From Caballeronia sp. SL2Y3 (lineage in GTDB: Bacteria; Pseudomonadota; Gammaproteobacteria; Burkholderiales; Burkholderiaceae), in the NCBI RefSeq assembly GCF_022879575.1, contig NZ_CP084263.1:186001-250000 (forward strand): 64,000 bases of DNA. The letters are read 5' to 3'. Shown piece by piece: positions 1 through 7,904 of the stretch (positions are counted from its first letter, which is position 1; every line of letters begins with the position of its first letter). The notes beneath the pieces are model-generated. The model made no database searches and was not told the origin of the DNA. It saw only the letters and a program-made list of their open reading frames with translations. The position numbers and the translations under genes were made by a program.

Positions 1-127
1 TGTCCATTTTCTCGTTGCTGGCTTCCAGATGCTTGGTTCCCAGCGCCGCCGTGCCGATCATCAGCGCGACAACCGCGCCGAACGCACAGCCCAGCCGAAC
101 GCCGATCTTTAGATTCTTGATGCGCAT
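1..127 (-). CDS. Methyl-accepting chemotaxis protein, N-terminal fragment (cut by window edge)
   Basis: Only the first 42 residues are inside the window. They begin MRIKNLKIGVRLGCAFG and run into one hydrophobic helix followed by the start of a periplasmic segment (LGTKHLEASNEKMD). This is the usual opening of four-helix-bundle (Tar-like) chemoreceptors. The ATG at 127 is preceded by GGAG about 11 bases upstream. The gene reads off the left edge, so ligand domain, HAMP and signalling domain cannot be checked. A second receptor gene lies behind it on the same strand, 570 bases away, so the two are probably separate transcripts. Family call is by N-terminal pattern only. Confidence 0.75.
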   Translation of the reverse strand, partial: MRIKNLKIGVRLGCAFGAVVALMIGTAALGTKHLEASNEKMD

Positions 128-699
128 TTTGCGAATCGCTCCATGTTGTCCATTGTTTCTCCGCGTGGAGTCCTGCTGACTCGTCCTGCGCCATTTACGG
201 TGAGTGGTTGCTCGGTTGCGCTTCTGACTGTCAGCTTTCGAAAGGAATATCGGCAATTACGGCATCGGAATTAAGGGCGTGCTGAAATAAATTCATTACC
301 GACGGTGGCGTAGGCCGATGCGTTCGGCCAGCCTGAAGAGATTAGAGGCGGTTCTTTCGAGCGTCTCGATGCGGCGACGCTTAAGTAACTCGGGGGAAAC
401 GGCGAGGCGTGCCGGTGCGCGCATGAGCGGCGCGGTCGGAATGAGCTAACGGCGAGGGGCGGCGCCGGGGAAACTTGACGGCCGCCGATCATCTCCCGTT
501 GCGATCACGCTTGGCCGGGGTCCGGTCGGAACGGTTGAGCTTTATGACTGCGCGAGCGCGGCCTGACGTGGCGTCAGCTGGTCGCTCGCGCGCGAAGGTA
601 TCGTGGAGCTTGTGGTGACAGCGCCGCTGACGGAGTCACGAGGGGAAGGCGCCTCCGCGCCCGAGCGGAGTCGTCGGCGACGAGAGGCAGCCTCCGGGC
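128..699. other. Intergenic region between two chemoreceptor genes
   Basis: About 570 bases with no ORF I would defend. It must contain the promoter of the receptor fragment at 1-127 and the 3' end of the transcript from 700-2388. Short GC-rich inverted stretches occur just downstream of the second receptor stop, but I found no clear terminator with a T tract and no recognisable flagellar-type (sigma-28) promoter. Confidence 0.4.
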
Positions 700-2388
700 T
701 TAGAACGTCGACCACTCACCATCAGCCGCCGCGCCGGCCGCTACCGGCGCAGGGGCCGTTGCCTTGACCACGCGGGTGGCCGGCGGTGTTCTCTTGACAG
801 GCGACGGGCGCGTCGTCTGCGGCGCGCGACTGATCGTCGTCGGCGCGGCGGATGATTGGGCCGTGCGGAACACAGCGACGGCTGCGGTCAGTTGCTTCGC
901 CTGGTCCTCCATGGAACCCGCCGCTGCCGCGGCTTCTTCCACGAGCGCCGCGTTCTGCTGAGTGACCTCGTCCATCTGCGAAATGGCCTGATTGACTTGC
1001 TCGATGCCGCGGCTCTGCTCGTTGGAAGCGGACGCGATCTCGCCCATGATGTCGTTGACGCGCTGGATGGCGGTGCCCACGCGCTTCATCGTCTCACTGG
1101 CCTGTGCGACAAGGACGGTTCCTTCATGCACTCGGCTGCCGGACGTCTCGATGAGGTCCTTGATCTCCCTTGCGGCCGTCGAGGAACGCTGCGCGAGGTT
1201 GCGAACCTCGCTGGCAACGACCGCGAAGCCCCTGCCCTGCTCGCCTGCGCGTGCCGCCTCCACTGCTGCGTTCAGCGCCAGGATGTTGGTCTGGAATGCG
1301 ATCCCTTCGATCATCCCAATGATTTCGGTGATCTTGCCCGAACTCTGTTCGATCGAATCCATGGTTTGGATGACCTGACCGATGATCGCGCTGCCCTCGT
1401 TGGCAACGGCATTCGCGTTCTCGGCCAGCCCGCTCGCTTGCTGGGCGTTCTCGGAGTTCTGCTTGACCGTTGCTGTCAGCTCCTCCATGCTCGCCGCGGT
1501 TTCCTGAAGCGACGCGGCCTGCTGCTCGGTGCGGCTCGACAGATCGGTATTGCCCGCCGCAATCTGGACAGCACCCGACGAAACGGCTTCCGAACTCGTG
1601 CGAATGGTGGTCACCGTCGCTTGCAGACCGCGACGCATGTGCTCCACTGTGGCGAGAAGGCTGCGGTCGTCCCCATCCTTGAGCGGCGTAGGAGAACTAA
1701 GGTCGCCGGCTGCGATCTCTCGAACGACGCGCGCTGCGAACTGAGGCTCGCCGCCTAGTGCGCCCGTCACGTTCCGTATGGTTTTCCACGCCAATGCGGC
1801 AATGGCCGCGAGCGCCAGCGCAATCAATCCGCCGATCTGCAGCATCGTGTGCACGAACGTTGCACTGATATCGTCGGTGAAGAATCCCGTGCCGATCCAC
1901 CAGCCCCACGGTTTGAACTCGACGATGCCGTTCATCTTGCCCGTCATGACGCCCGTCGACGGGTGCGTGGTGACCACCATCAGCACCGGAATATGCTCCT
2001 TATCGAGCATCTCGCGATAAAGCTCGGTGTCTGGGCGTCCGTCTGGCGCCTTGCCGAGCAAGACCTTGCCGATGTTTTCCTGTTTCCGATGCACGAGTGA
2101 GGTTCCGTCCGGCAGGCGGGCCCAGTAGTAGCTCTGGTCGGAATAATTCATCCGGTTCAGTGCCGTCTTCGTGGCGGTTTGCGCCTGCTCGGTCGTCATC
2201 GCACCGGCAACTTCCTGCTGGTGGTAGTACTCGGCCAGGTGCTCGGCCATCTTCAACATGTTCACGATCTGCGCCCGCTTGTCGTCGAGCATCGCGCGTC
2301 GCACGCTGTAGACGCTATATCCGCCGACGGCAAGCAACGCGATAAGCGCGGTAATGGCAAGCAGCGCGAGCCGAGTAGAAATCTTCAT
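700..2388 (-). CDS. Methyl-accepting chemotaxis protein with Cache sensor
   Basis: A 562-residue inner-membrane chemoreceptor. Residues 7-28 form the first membrane helix. A periplasmic single-Cache-like domain follows to about 180 (it contains the [15 protein letters not shown] end typical of sCache_2), then a second membrane helix near 185-203, a HAMP segment, and a long coiled-coil signalling domain. The hairpin tip [18 protein letters not shown] and the following [15 protein letters not shown] are the hallmark contact region for CheA/CheW. A Pro/Ala-rich linker precedes the C-terminal EWSTF, which resembles the NWETF pentapeptide that tethers CheR in enteric receptors. Its ligand is unknown; sCache_2 receptors often bind small carboxylates. 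The ATG at 2388 has only a weak ribosome site. Confidence 0.93.
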   Translation of the reverse strand: MKISTRLALLAITALIALLAVGGYSVYSVRRAMLDDKRAQIVNMLKMAEHLAEYYHQQEVAGAMTTEQAQTATKTALNRMNYSDQSYYWARLPDGTSLVHRKQENIGKVLLGKAPDGRPDTELYREMLDKEHIPVLMVVTTHPSTGVMTGKMNGIVEFKPWGWWIGTGFFTDDISATFVHTMLQIGGLIALALAAIAALAWKTIRNVTGALGGEPQFAARVVREIAAGDLSSPTPLKDGDDRSLLATVEHMRRGLQATVTTIRTSSEAVSSGAVQIAAGNTDLSSRTEQQAASLQETAASMEELTATVKQNSENAQQASGLAENANAVANEGSAIIGQVIQTMDSIEQSSGKITEIIGMIEGIAFQTNILALNAAVEAARAGEQGRGFAVVASEVRNLAQRSSTAAREIKDLIETSGSRVHEGTVLVAQASETMKRVGTAIQRVNDIMGEIASASNEQSRGIEQVNQAISQMDEVTQQNAALVEEAAAAAGSMEDQAKQLTAAVAVFRTAQSSAAPTTISRAPQTTRPSPVKRTPPATRVVKATAPAPVAAGAAADGEWSTF

Positions 2389-2491
2389 GCTAGGTTCCAG
2401 GGCGTGGTTGCGGTGGCCGCGATGCGCGGCGTTCTACCTGCTAACGGCAGCAGCCGCGACCTCTTGAATGCGGGGAAAACCATTACCCTTT

Positions 2492-2531
2492 CGCATGAAC
2501 GCATGAACGCATGAACGCATGAACGCATAAA
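2492..2531. repeat. Octanucleotide tandem repeat (CGCATGAA)x4 plus one variant copy
   Basis: Four perfect head-to-tail copies of CGCATGAA (2492-2523) are followed by a variant copy CGCATAAA (2524-2531). The tract lies in the divergent gap between the chemoreceptor (start 2388) and the MFS gene (start 2612), 80-120 bases before the MFS start codon. Each copy carries ATG in a rotating frame, always followed quickly by a stop, so it does not encode a peptide. Confidence 0.9.
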
Positions 2532-2611
2532 CGACTAAGCGGCGAACTGGAAAATCCGCAAAAGCCAAGGCTAGAAACGGCCGATAACAATGCATCACTC
2601 CGCGCATATTC

Positions 2612-3901
2612 ATGGACCACACTGAGCATCGAAAGTCGCCCGCCGATCTGAAACGCCTCATCGTCGCGACGGTGATCAGCAACGGCTTCGTTGCGTATGA
2701 CTTCACCGTGTACGGTTTCTCCGCAGCGATGATCGGTCGGCTGTTCTTTCCCGCGCACGACGCCGCTTCGTCTCTGCTGCTTTCGCTCGCGACGTTCGGC
2801 GCCGGCTTCGTGATGCGTCCGCTCGGCGCCATGCTGATCGGACGATACGCGGACCGTCGCGGCCGCGATGCGGGCATGCGCCTGTCCATCGCCCTGATGG
2901 CGGCAGGCACGTGGCTCATCGCGTGTCTGCCGACGCCCGCGATGATCGGCGCGAGCGCGACCGTCATGATCGTGTTGGCGCGGCTCATGCAAGGACTGGC
3001 GGCGGGCGGCGAGATCGGCCCGGCATCCGCGCTGCTGATGGAGTCGGTGCCTTATGAACGGCGCTGCTTCATGGTCAGTTGGCGGGGCGCGAGCCAGGGT
3101 GCCGCAGCATGCGTGGCTGCGCTCGTCGGCGCGTGCACGTCCGCGCTGCTGTCGCACGACCAGCTCGTGCAATGGGGATGGCGCGTGCCCTTCGTCATCG
3201 GCGGATTGATCGCGCCGCTCGGCTGGTGGCTTCGTCGCGTACCGGGCGATGCGTCGCCATCGAAGCCGCGTCCCGCGCGCACGCCGCTTCGGATGGTGCT
3301 TCGCGAGCACGCACGGCCTCTCGCATGCGGCATGTTGATGATGGCCGCGCCTTCGTCGAGCATTTACATTGCCGTGCTGTACATGCCGAACTACCTGACG
3401 CATACGTTGCATCGGCCGCCCGCGATCAGCTTTCTGATCGCGTCGCTCTCGGGCCTCGTGATTCTTGTCGTGACACCGCTCGTCGCGCTCGCCGCAGATC
3501 GGCTGATGAGCCGCAAGACGCTGCAGTATGCATCGCTCGTCGGCGCGCTTGTCACGGCTTTCCCGGCCTTCCACGCGCTGACACGAGGAGCGCCCGACAC
3601 GCTCGCACTCGTGATCGTATTGCTCTATGTCGCTATTGCGTTGAACAACGCGGGCGCAGGTTCCGTGCTGATGCTCGAAGCGTTCCCGAAGCATCGGCGC
3701 GCAGCAAGCCTGTCGGTCGTCTATACGTTCGGGGCTGTGGTCTTCGGCGGATTCTCGCCGCTCGCCGTCGCATGGCTCATCGACGCGACCGGCAACGCGA
3801 TGACGCCCGCGTGGTATCTGGTCGCCGCAAACGGCCTGGCGCTGCTCGCACTCAGCCGCTTCCCCGAACGCCCCTTGAATGCGCGGCGTGCATGCGCATG
3901 A
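2612..3901 (+). CDS. MFS transporter, metabolite:H+ symporter (MHS/ProP-like) family
   Basis: A 429-residue inner-membrane protein with about twelve hydrophobic segments. The first loop has the MFS signature region GRYADRRGRD after helix 2, and RLMQGLAAGGEIGPA in helix 4 closely matches the ProP/citrate-symporter (MHS) subgroup. This family moves organic acids or osmolytes with protons; the substrate is not deducible. No good ribosome-binding site precedes the ATG at 2612, and no later Met fits, so expression may be weak or depend on the repeat-bearing upstream region. The last 50 bases overlap, tail to tail, the AraC-type gene on the other strand, which is a plausible partner regulator. Confidence 0.88.
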   Translation: MDHTEHRKSPADLKRLIVATVISNGFVAYDFTVYGFSAAMIGRLFFPAHDAASSLLLSLATFGAGFVMRPLGAMLIGRYADRRGRDAGMRLSIALMAAGTWLIACLPTPAMIGASATVMIVLARLMQGLAAGGEIGPASALLMESVPYERRCFMVSWRGASQGAAACVAALVGACTSALLSHDQLVQWGWRVPFVIGGLIAPLGWWLRRVPGDASPSKPRPARTPLRMVLREHARPLACGMLMMAAPSSSIYIAVLYMPNYLTHTLHRPPAISFLIASLSGLVILVVTPLVALAADRLMSRKTLQYASLVGALVTAFPAFHALTRGAPDTLALVIVLLYVAIALNNAGAGSVLMLEAFPKHRRAASLSVVYTFGAVVFGGFSPLAVAWLIDATGNAMTPAWYLVAANGLALLALSRFPERPLNARRACA

Positions 3902-4940
3902 CGGGATCGCTCGCCGCCGCGCGCAACAGGTCCTGTGCGCGCAGCCGCATGTCGAGCGGAGTCACATCGAAGGCGCGATAAAACGCGCGCGTGAAATCCG
4001 ACGTGCTCTTGAAACCGAGACTCATCGCGATGTCGGCAATCGGCCGATCCGGAAAGCGCGCGAGTTTATCGGCAGCTTCGCGCAAACGGCGACTGCCGAT
4101 GTACGCGCGAAGGCCGCCTTCCTGCTCGAACCCTCGATAAAGAGCCTCGCGGTCGAGACCGAGTGCATCGACGATCTTTGCCGGCGTGAGATCCGCCCGA
4201 TGCAGGTGCGTCTCGACATAGTGCTTCACCTGTCGTTTCGCCGCGAATCGCAGCGTGTCGCCCAAGTCGTGCATGTCGTGCAAGGCATCCGCGTTGTCGG
4301 CAAATGCGGCGAGCATGAGTTGCGCGCCGGCACCGAGCGCGTCGATGGCTTCGGACCGGTTCAGCGTCGGCAGTGCGTGTGCGACCGCTTCGAAATGCCG
4401 GAAGACCTCGCGCGCGAGTGGCGCGTCTTCGGGCAAGACGCGGCCGTGCAGCGCATCACAGTCGCCGATATGCGCTGCCACGACCGAACGCGGCAGGAAC
4501 ATGGTCAGCACGCGGCACGCGGGACGCTCGATGCGAAAGCGCTGGTTCAGATCGAACGCCGCGATTCCACGCACCGAATCCGGCGCGCTGCGCTTCTTGC
4601 GCACGCCGCTGACATGGCCGGACTCGCCTTCCGCATAAACGTGAAACACAAAATCGTGGCGTGTATCCGTCGACACGCGCGCGATCGACCGCTCGAGCAC
4701 CAGCGCTTCGGTGCGCGCTTGCGTGAACACCAGCCCGCCCGCCGCATGAAGGTCGATACTGCCCGCGAAGCCGCGCGCGATCTGATCCTTGTCGGGCAAT
4801 ACGTCGACGACGTGCCCCACGCGGTCGCGCCATGCGAGCAATTGACGCTCGCGCGGGAACGTCAGCGTCGAAAAGCGCGTGGCTAGCGTAGGCGGACTGC
4901 TCGGCGGGCATGATGGGATGTCGAGTTCGGTCCGTTTCAT
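3852..4940 (-). CDS. AraC-family transcriptional regulator
   Basis: A 362-residue regulator if started at the ATG at 4940 (MKRTELDIPSC); an upstream in-frame start at 5012 would add 24 poorly supported residues. The N-terminal two thirds resemble the AraC-binding-like domain of NdR/FeaR-type activators. The C-terminal ~100 residues hold the two AraC helix-turn-helix units, including the conserved second one (ADIAMSLGFKSTSDFTRAFY). It converges on and overlaps the MFS gene by 50 bases, and is divergent from the sigma-54 activator gene at 5363, so either neighbour could be its target. The inducer is unknown. Confidence 0.88.
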   Translation of the reverse strand: MKRTELDIPSCPPSSPPTLATRFSTLTFPRERQLLAWRDRVGHVVDVLPDKDQIARGFAGSIDLHAAGGLVFTQARTEALVLERSIARVSTDTRHDFVFHVYAEGESGHVSGVRKKRSAPDSVRGIAAFDLNQRFRIERPACRVLTMFLPRSVVAAHIGDCDALHGRVLPEDAPLAREVFRHFEAVAHALPTLNRSEAIDALGAGAQLMLAAFADNADALHDMHDLGDTLRFAAKRQVKHYVETHLHRADLTPAKIVDALGLDREALYRGFEQEGGLRAYIGSRRLREAADKLARFPDRPIADIAMSLGFKSTSDFTRAFYRAFDVTPLDMRLRAQDLLRAAASDPVMRMHAAHSRGVRGSG

Positions 4941-5362
4941 GTTCGATAACTTGCGGGCGCACGATGCGGTCCAGCGAAGCCGCACAGAAGGTTTACGGCT
5001 GGATAAGACCAAATCTACAGGCCGGCGTTCGATCCTCTTTCGATATTTGCCGCCACCGGTTTGCCTATGGAGAACTCAATGAGCAATCTCCCGCGCGCTC
5101 TCACGTTTTGCGGCGTAGTGGAAAGCGCGAATCCACGCCGAAATATTTGTGTTCGATCAAGCGCCTGCCCCGGCAGACCGCTGTAGCATGGGTCCGAGAA
5201 CACCTGCCACCGGCGCGAGACACTTCACTGCGCCGCCCCTCGCCGTCCCTATACTTTCTTTTGCTGTAGAAGTCGACGCGTGGCGCACATTGGCCCGGTG
5301 CTTGCTTGTTTCGGCGCCACACTATCCGGCGAATCGACCGGCACTTGCACAAGGAGGAGACG
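4941..5362. other. Divergent intergenic region AraC regulator / sigma-54 activator
   Basis: About 420 bases without a supported gene. Toward its right end lies a sigma-54 promoter match (5291-5306, listed separately) and then the strong ribosome site AAGGAGGAGACG just before the activator start at 5363. I see no other convincing element. Confidence 0.45.
5291..5306 (+). promoter_or_regulatory. Sigma-54 (-24/-12) promoter for the activator gene
   Basis: TGGCCCG-GTGC-TTGCT matches the RpoN consensus TGGCACG-N4-TTGCW, with the essential GG (5292-5293) and GC (5304-5305) exactly ten bases apart. It lies 57 bases before the start of a sigma-54-dependent activator, suggesting that the activator is itself RpoN-transcribed and probably autoregulated. 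Confidence 0.7.
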
Positions 5363-7300
5363 ATGCAAGACGAGATCCGCGAGATCGCGGGCATCCCCGA
5401 TGAAAGGGAAAACGGTTGGCTCATCCCGGCGATCCGCAACGCCCATCAGCGATCGGAGACCTTCGGCCTCCACGCTTCCACGCGCCCCGACTACGACGTC
5501 CTCACCCGCGCCGACCTGCTGCTCAAGCTCGAGCAGAACCGCGTGCTATGCGCGCACGCGACGCCGGTCATGGAAAGCCTGCGGGAGCAGATCGTCAATA
5601 CGCAAAGCATGATCGTTCTCACGGACGCGCAAGGCCTGATCCTCCACTCCACCGGTGACGACGACTTCCTCGCGCGCGCCGAGAAGGTCGCGCTCAGAGC
5701 GGGAGCAAACTGGGCGGAGGAACGACAAGGCACGAATGCAATCGGCACCGCGATCGCCGAACGCTCGGCCACGGTCGTGCATGGCGACCAGCACTATCTC
5801 GCGGCCAACCGTTTCCTCACCTGTTCGAGCGTGCCGATCCTCGATCCATACGGTGATCTGATCGGCGTGCTCGACGTAACGGGCGATCATCGCAGCTACC
5901 ATCGACACACGATGGCGCTCGCGCGCATGTCGGTGCAGATGATCGAAAACCACCTGTTTTCCAGCACTTTTCAGGGCATGCTGCAGATTTCCTTCCACGG
6001 CCGGCCGGAATTTCTCGGCACGCTCATGGAAGGAATCATGGCGTTCAGCTTCGATGGCCGCTTCCTGTCGGCCAATCGCAGCGCACAATTCCAGTTCGGC
6101 CTGCCGCTGTCGGCGTTGCGCGCGCATACGCTTTCGTCGCTCTTCGGCCTGACGAGCGCGCAACTGATCGATCGTTCGCAAGCGAGCCGCGCGCCGCACA
6201 TTTCGCTCAACCTGAACAACGGCACCGTCGTCTGCGCGCGCGTGCGCCTCGACCGCGCGCCCTTCGCCGACGCGACGACGCCCGCCGCACGGCCTGCCCC
6301 GCGCGCGTTGGCTCCTTGCGAGCCGTCGTCCAGGCTCGCATCGCTCGAGACGGGCGATGCCAGAATCTCGGCCGTGATCGGCAAGGTGCGCAAGGTCATC
6401 GGCAAGGGTATCCCCATCCTCATCACCGGCGAAACGGGCACGGGCAAGGAACTCCTCGCGCAAGCCATTCACAGCGATTCGCCGCGTCGCGGGGGGCCGT
6501 TTATCGCGGTGAACTGCGCATCGATCCCGGAAAACCTGATCGAATCCGAGCTGTTCGGGTACGAGGAAGGCGCATTCACGGGCGCGCGGCGCAAAGGCGC
6601 GGCGGGCAAGGTGCTTCAGGCGAACGGCGGCACGCTTTTCCTGGATGAAATCGGCGACATGCCCTACCACTTGCAGGTGCGGCTGCTTCGCGTGCTCCAG
6701 GAGCGCGTGATCGATCCGCTCGGCTCAAGCAAGTCCATACCGGTGGACGTGGCGATCATTTGCGCGACGCACCGCAATCTGCGCGAGATGATCGCTCAGA
6801 ACACGTTCCGCGAAGACCTGTACTATCGGATCAACGGGCTCGTGGTCAAGCTGCCGCCCTTGCGCGAACGCACCGACCTCGCCGTCGTCATCACGAACAT
6901 GATGCGGACGTTGAGCGCCGAAGAAGCATGCAACACGCGTCTGTCCATCGATGACGACGTCTTGGCACTGTTCGAACGCTACGCGTGGCCGGGAAACTTC
7001 AGGCAGTTGTGCAACGTGTTGCGCACCGCCGCCGCGATGGTCGACGACGATGGCTGCATCCGCCGCGAGCATCTTCCCGAAGACTTCTTCGATGACCCGC
7101 GCGTCCCTACGCCAGCCGTCAGTGAAGCAAGCGTTTCATCGGCATTGGATGGTGAACGGCTCGAAGAGGTCACCGTGGCCGTCATTGCCGCGGCGCTCGC
7201 GCGTCATCATGGCAATGTGTCGGCCGCGGCGCGCGCGCTCGGGATCTCACGGAATACGATCTATCGCAAGATGCCCGGCTGTTCATCCATGGAGCAGTGA
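5363..7300 (+). CDS. Sigma-54-dependent AcoR-like transcriptional activator (GAF-AAA+-Fis)
   Basis: A 645-residue enhancer-binding protein. The ATG at 5363 is chosen because AAGGAGGAGACG immediately precedes it; an ORF extension to 5306 lacks this. A GAF-like sensory domain occupies roughly residues 60-200 ([21 protein letters not shown] is typical of AcoR proteins). The AAA+ domain has Walker A GETGTGKE near 356-363 and the sigma-54 contact loop GAFTGA at 403-408. A Fis-type helix-turn-helix ([20 protein letters not shown]) closes the protein. The genes after it (pqqA, quinoprotein alcohol dehydrogenase, aldehyde dehydrogenase) carry RpoN promoter matches, so this protein is the obvious activator of alcohol oxidation here. 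AcoR relatives respond to acetoin, alcohols or aldehydes; the effector is not shown by sequence. Confidence 0.95.
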   Translation: MQDEIREIAGIPDERENGWLIPAIRNAHQRSETFGLHASTRPDYDVLTRADLLLKLEQNRVLCAHATPVMESLREQIVNTQSMIVLTDAQGLILHSTGDDDFLARAEKVALRAGANWAEERQGTNAIGTAIAERSATVVHGDQHYLAANRFLTCSSVPILDPYGDLIGVLDVTGDHRSYHRHTMALARMSVQMIENHLFSSTFQGMLQISFHGRPEFLGTLMEGIMAFSFDGRFLSANRSAQFQFGLPLSALRAHTLSSLFGLTSAQLIDRSQASRAPHISLNLNNGTVVCARVRLDRAPFADATTPAARPAPRALAPCEPSSRLASLETGDARISAVIGKVRKVIGKGIPILITGETGTGKELLAQAIHSDSPRRGGPFIAVNCASIPENLIESELFGYEEGAFTGARRKGAAGKVLQANGGTLFLDEIGDMPYHLQVRLLRVLQERVIDPLGSSKSIPVDVAIICATHRNLREMIAQNTFREDLYYRINGLVVKLPPLRERTDLAVVITNMMRTLSAEEACNTRLSIDDDVLALFERYAWPGNFRQLCNVLRTAAAMVDDDGCIRREHLPEDFFDDPRVPTPAVSEASVSSALDGERLEEVTVAVIAAALARHHGNVSAAARALGISRNTIYRKMPGCSSMEQ

Positions 7301-7309
7301 ACTGTTGCC

Positions 7310-7352
7310 CGGGTGTTGCACTTTGGAGCACTCCGGTGCCGGAGCGTGTTGC
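7310..7352 (+). promoter_or_regulatory. Putative upstream activator element before pqqA
   Basis: The 19-base element CGGGTGTTGCACTTTGGAG (7310-7328) recurs with only two changes, on the opposite strand, at 7699-7717 before the alcohol dehydrogenase. A second GTGTTGC core lies at 7346-7352, and between them is the perfect palindrome CTCCGG-TG-CCGGAG (7331-7344). The cluster sits about 45-60 bases upstream of the RpoN promoter at 7371, where enhancer sites for the neighbouring activator are expected. The assignment to that activator is inference. Confidence 0.55.
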
Positions 7353-7370
7353 GCGCGATCTCTTTGTCGA

Positions 7371-7386
7371 AGGCATGGACCTTGCA
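7371..7386 (+). promoter_or_regulatory. Sigma-54 promoter for pqqA
   Basis: AGGCATG-GACC-TTGCA matches the RpoN consensus with GG (7372-7373) and GC (7384-7385) ten bases apart. It lies 61 bases before the pqqA start and downstream of the shared 19-base element. Confidence 0.65.
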
Positions 7387-7446
7387 CCTTTGAGCGCCGG
7401 TTGCGAAACGGTTCGCGACCGCTCACGCATCATTCAAGGAGACGCC

Positions 7447-7521
7447 ATGCAATGGACTAAACCCGCCTTCACCGATCTGCGCTTCGGCTTCGAAATCACG
7501 ATGTATATCGCCACGCGCTGA
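7447..7521 (+). CDS. pqqA: Coenzyme PQQ precursor peptide PqqA (stand-alone copy)
   Basis: A 24-residue ORF, too short for routine gene calling. It opens [14 protein letters not shown] and contains Glu16 and Tyr20 in the invariant E-x3-Y arrangement, the two side chains that PqqE cross-links to build pyrroloquinoline quinone. Length and surrounding residues (KPAF-DLR) match known PqqA peptides closely. AAGGAGACGCC directly precedes the ATG. No pqqB, C, D or E gene lies in the window, so this is a solo precursor gene that must use maturation enzymes encoded elsewhere. It sits 383 bases before a PQQ-dependent alcohol dehydrogenase, under its own RpoN promoter, which suggests extra precursor supply when alcohol oxidation is induced. 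Confidence 0.92.
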   Translation: MQWTKPAFTDLRFGFEITMYIATR

Positions 7522-7531
7522 AGCCTCAATA

Positions 7532-7574
7532 AGCATATGTCCGGCTCGGAGCGGGATCGGTCCGGACATATGCT
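7532..7574. terminator. Perfect 13-bp stem-loop after pqqA
   Basis: AGCATATGTCCGG (7532-7544) is followed, after a 17-base loop, by its exact reverse complement (7562-7574). It begins ten bases after the pqqA stop codon. There is no T tract, so it may act as an mRNA 3' stabiliser or partial terminator. A hairpin behind pqqA is known in classical pqq operons and gives an excess of the short pqqA transcript. Confidence 0.65.
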
Positions 7575-7677
7575 CCTCCTCCACTATTCCCTCCACATTA
7601 TGTAGGGGTCCGAAGTCTTCAGCGACCCTGAGACGCGACGCGCCTTGTAACGACTGATCGTGCCACTGCCCCATCCG

Positions 7678-7717
7678 GCAACACTCGACGTCCCACTACT
7701 CCACATTGCAACACCCG
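7678..7717 (-). promoter_or_regulatory. Inverted copies of the putative activator element before the alcohol dehydrogenase
   Basis: On the minus strand, 7717-7699 reads CGGGTGTTGCAATGTGGAG, 17 of 19 bases identical to the element before pqqA. A second GTGTTGC core, also inverted, lies at 7684-7678, 30 bases away. The sites are about 90-125 bases upstream of the RpoN promoter at 7804, a normal distance for a sigma-54 enhancer. Confidence 0.55.
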
Positions 7718-7803
7718 TGCATCCATGCGCTGCGGCATGAGCTCGAGTTGCATCGACCGCCGCGTCCGCATGGGGCAAGCCTGTCAGGCGCTTCCTCGAT
7801 CAA

Positions 7804-7819
7804 TGGCACGTGAGTTGCC
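7804..7819 (+). promoter_or_regulatory. Sigma-54 promoter for the alcohol dehydrogenase
   Basis: TGGCACG-TGAG-TTGCC is a nearly perfect RpoN site with GG (7805-7806) and GC (7817-7818) ten bases apart. It stands 101 bases before the quinoprotein dehydrogenase start codon. Confidence 0.8.
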
Positions 7820-7904
7820 TTGACGATGCGGCAACCGTTTCGCGTGTCTATCGTTATCGGACACGCAAGAGAGAAGACGTTGCATTCATATCCAGGAGAC
7901 GACG

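Noticed and set aside
2483..3694. A 403-codon minus-strand frame opposite the MFS gene
   Set aside because: Low-complexity Arg/His composition and no domain; the plus strand has clear MFS helices.
7532..7574. The palindrome after pqqA as a transcription-factor operator
   Set aside because: The 13-bp arms with a 17-base loop directly after a stop codon fit an RNA hairpin better; no second copy occurs at the other promoters of the module.
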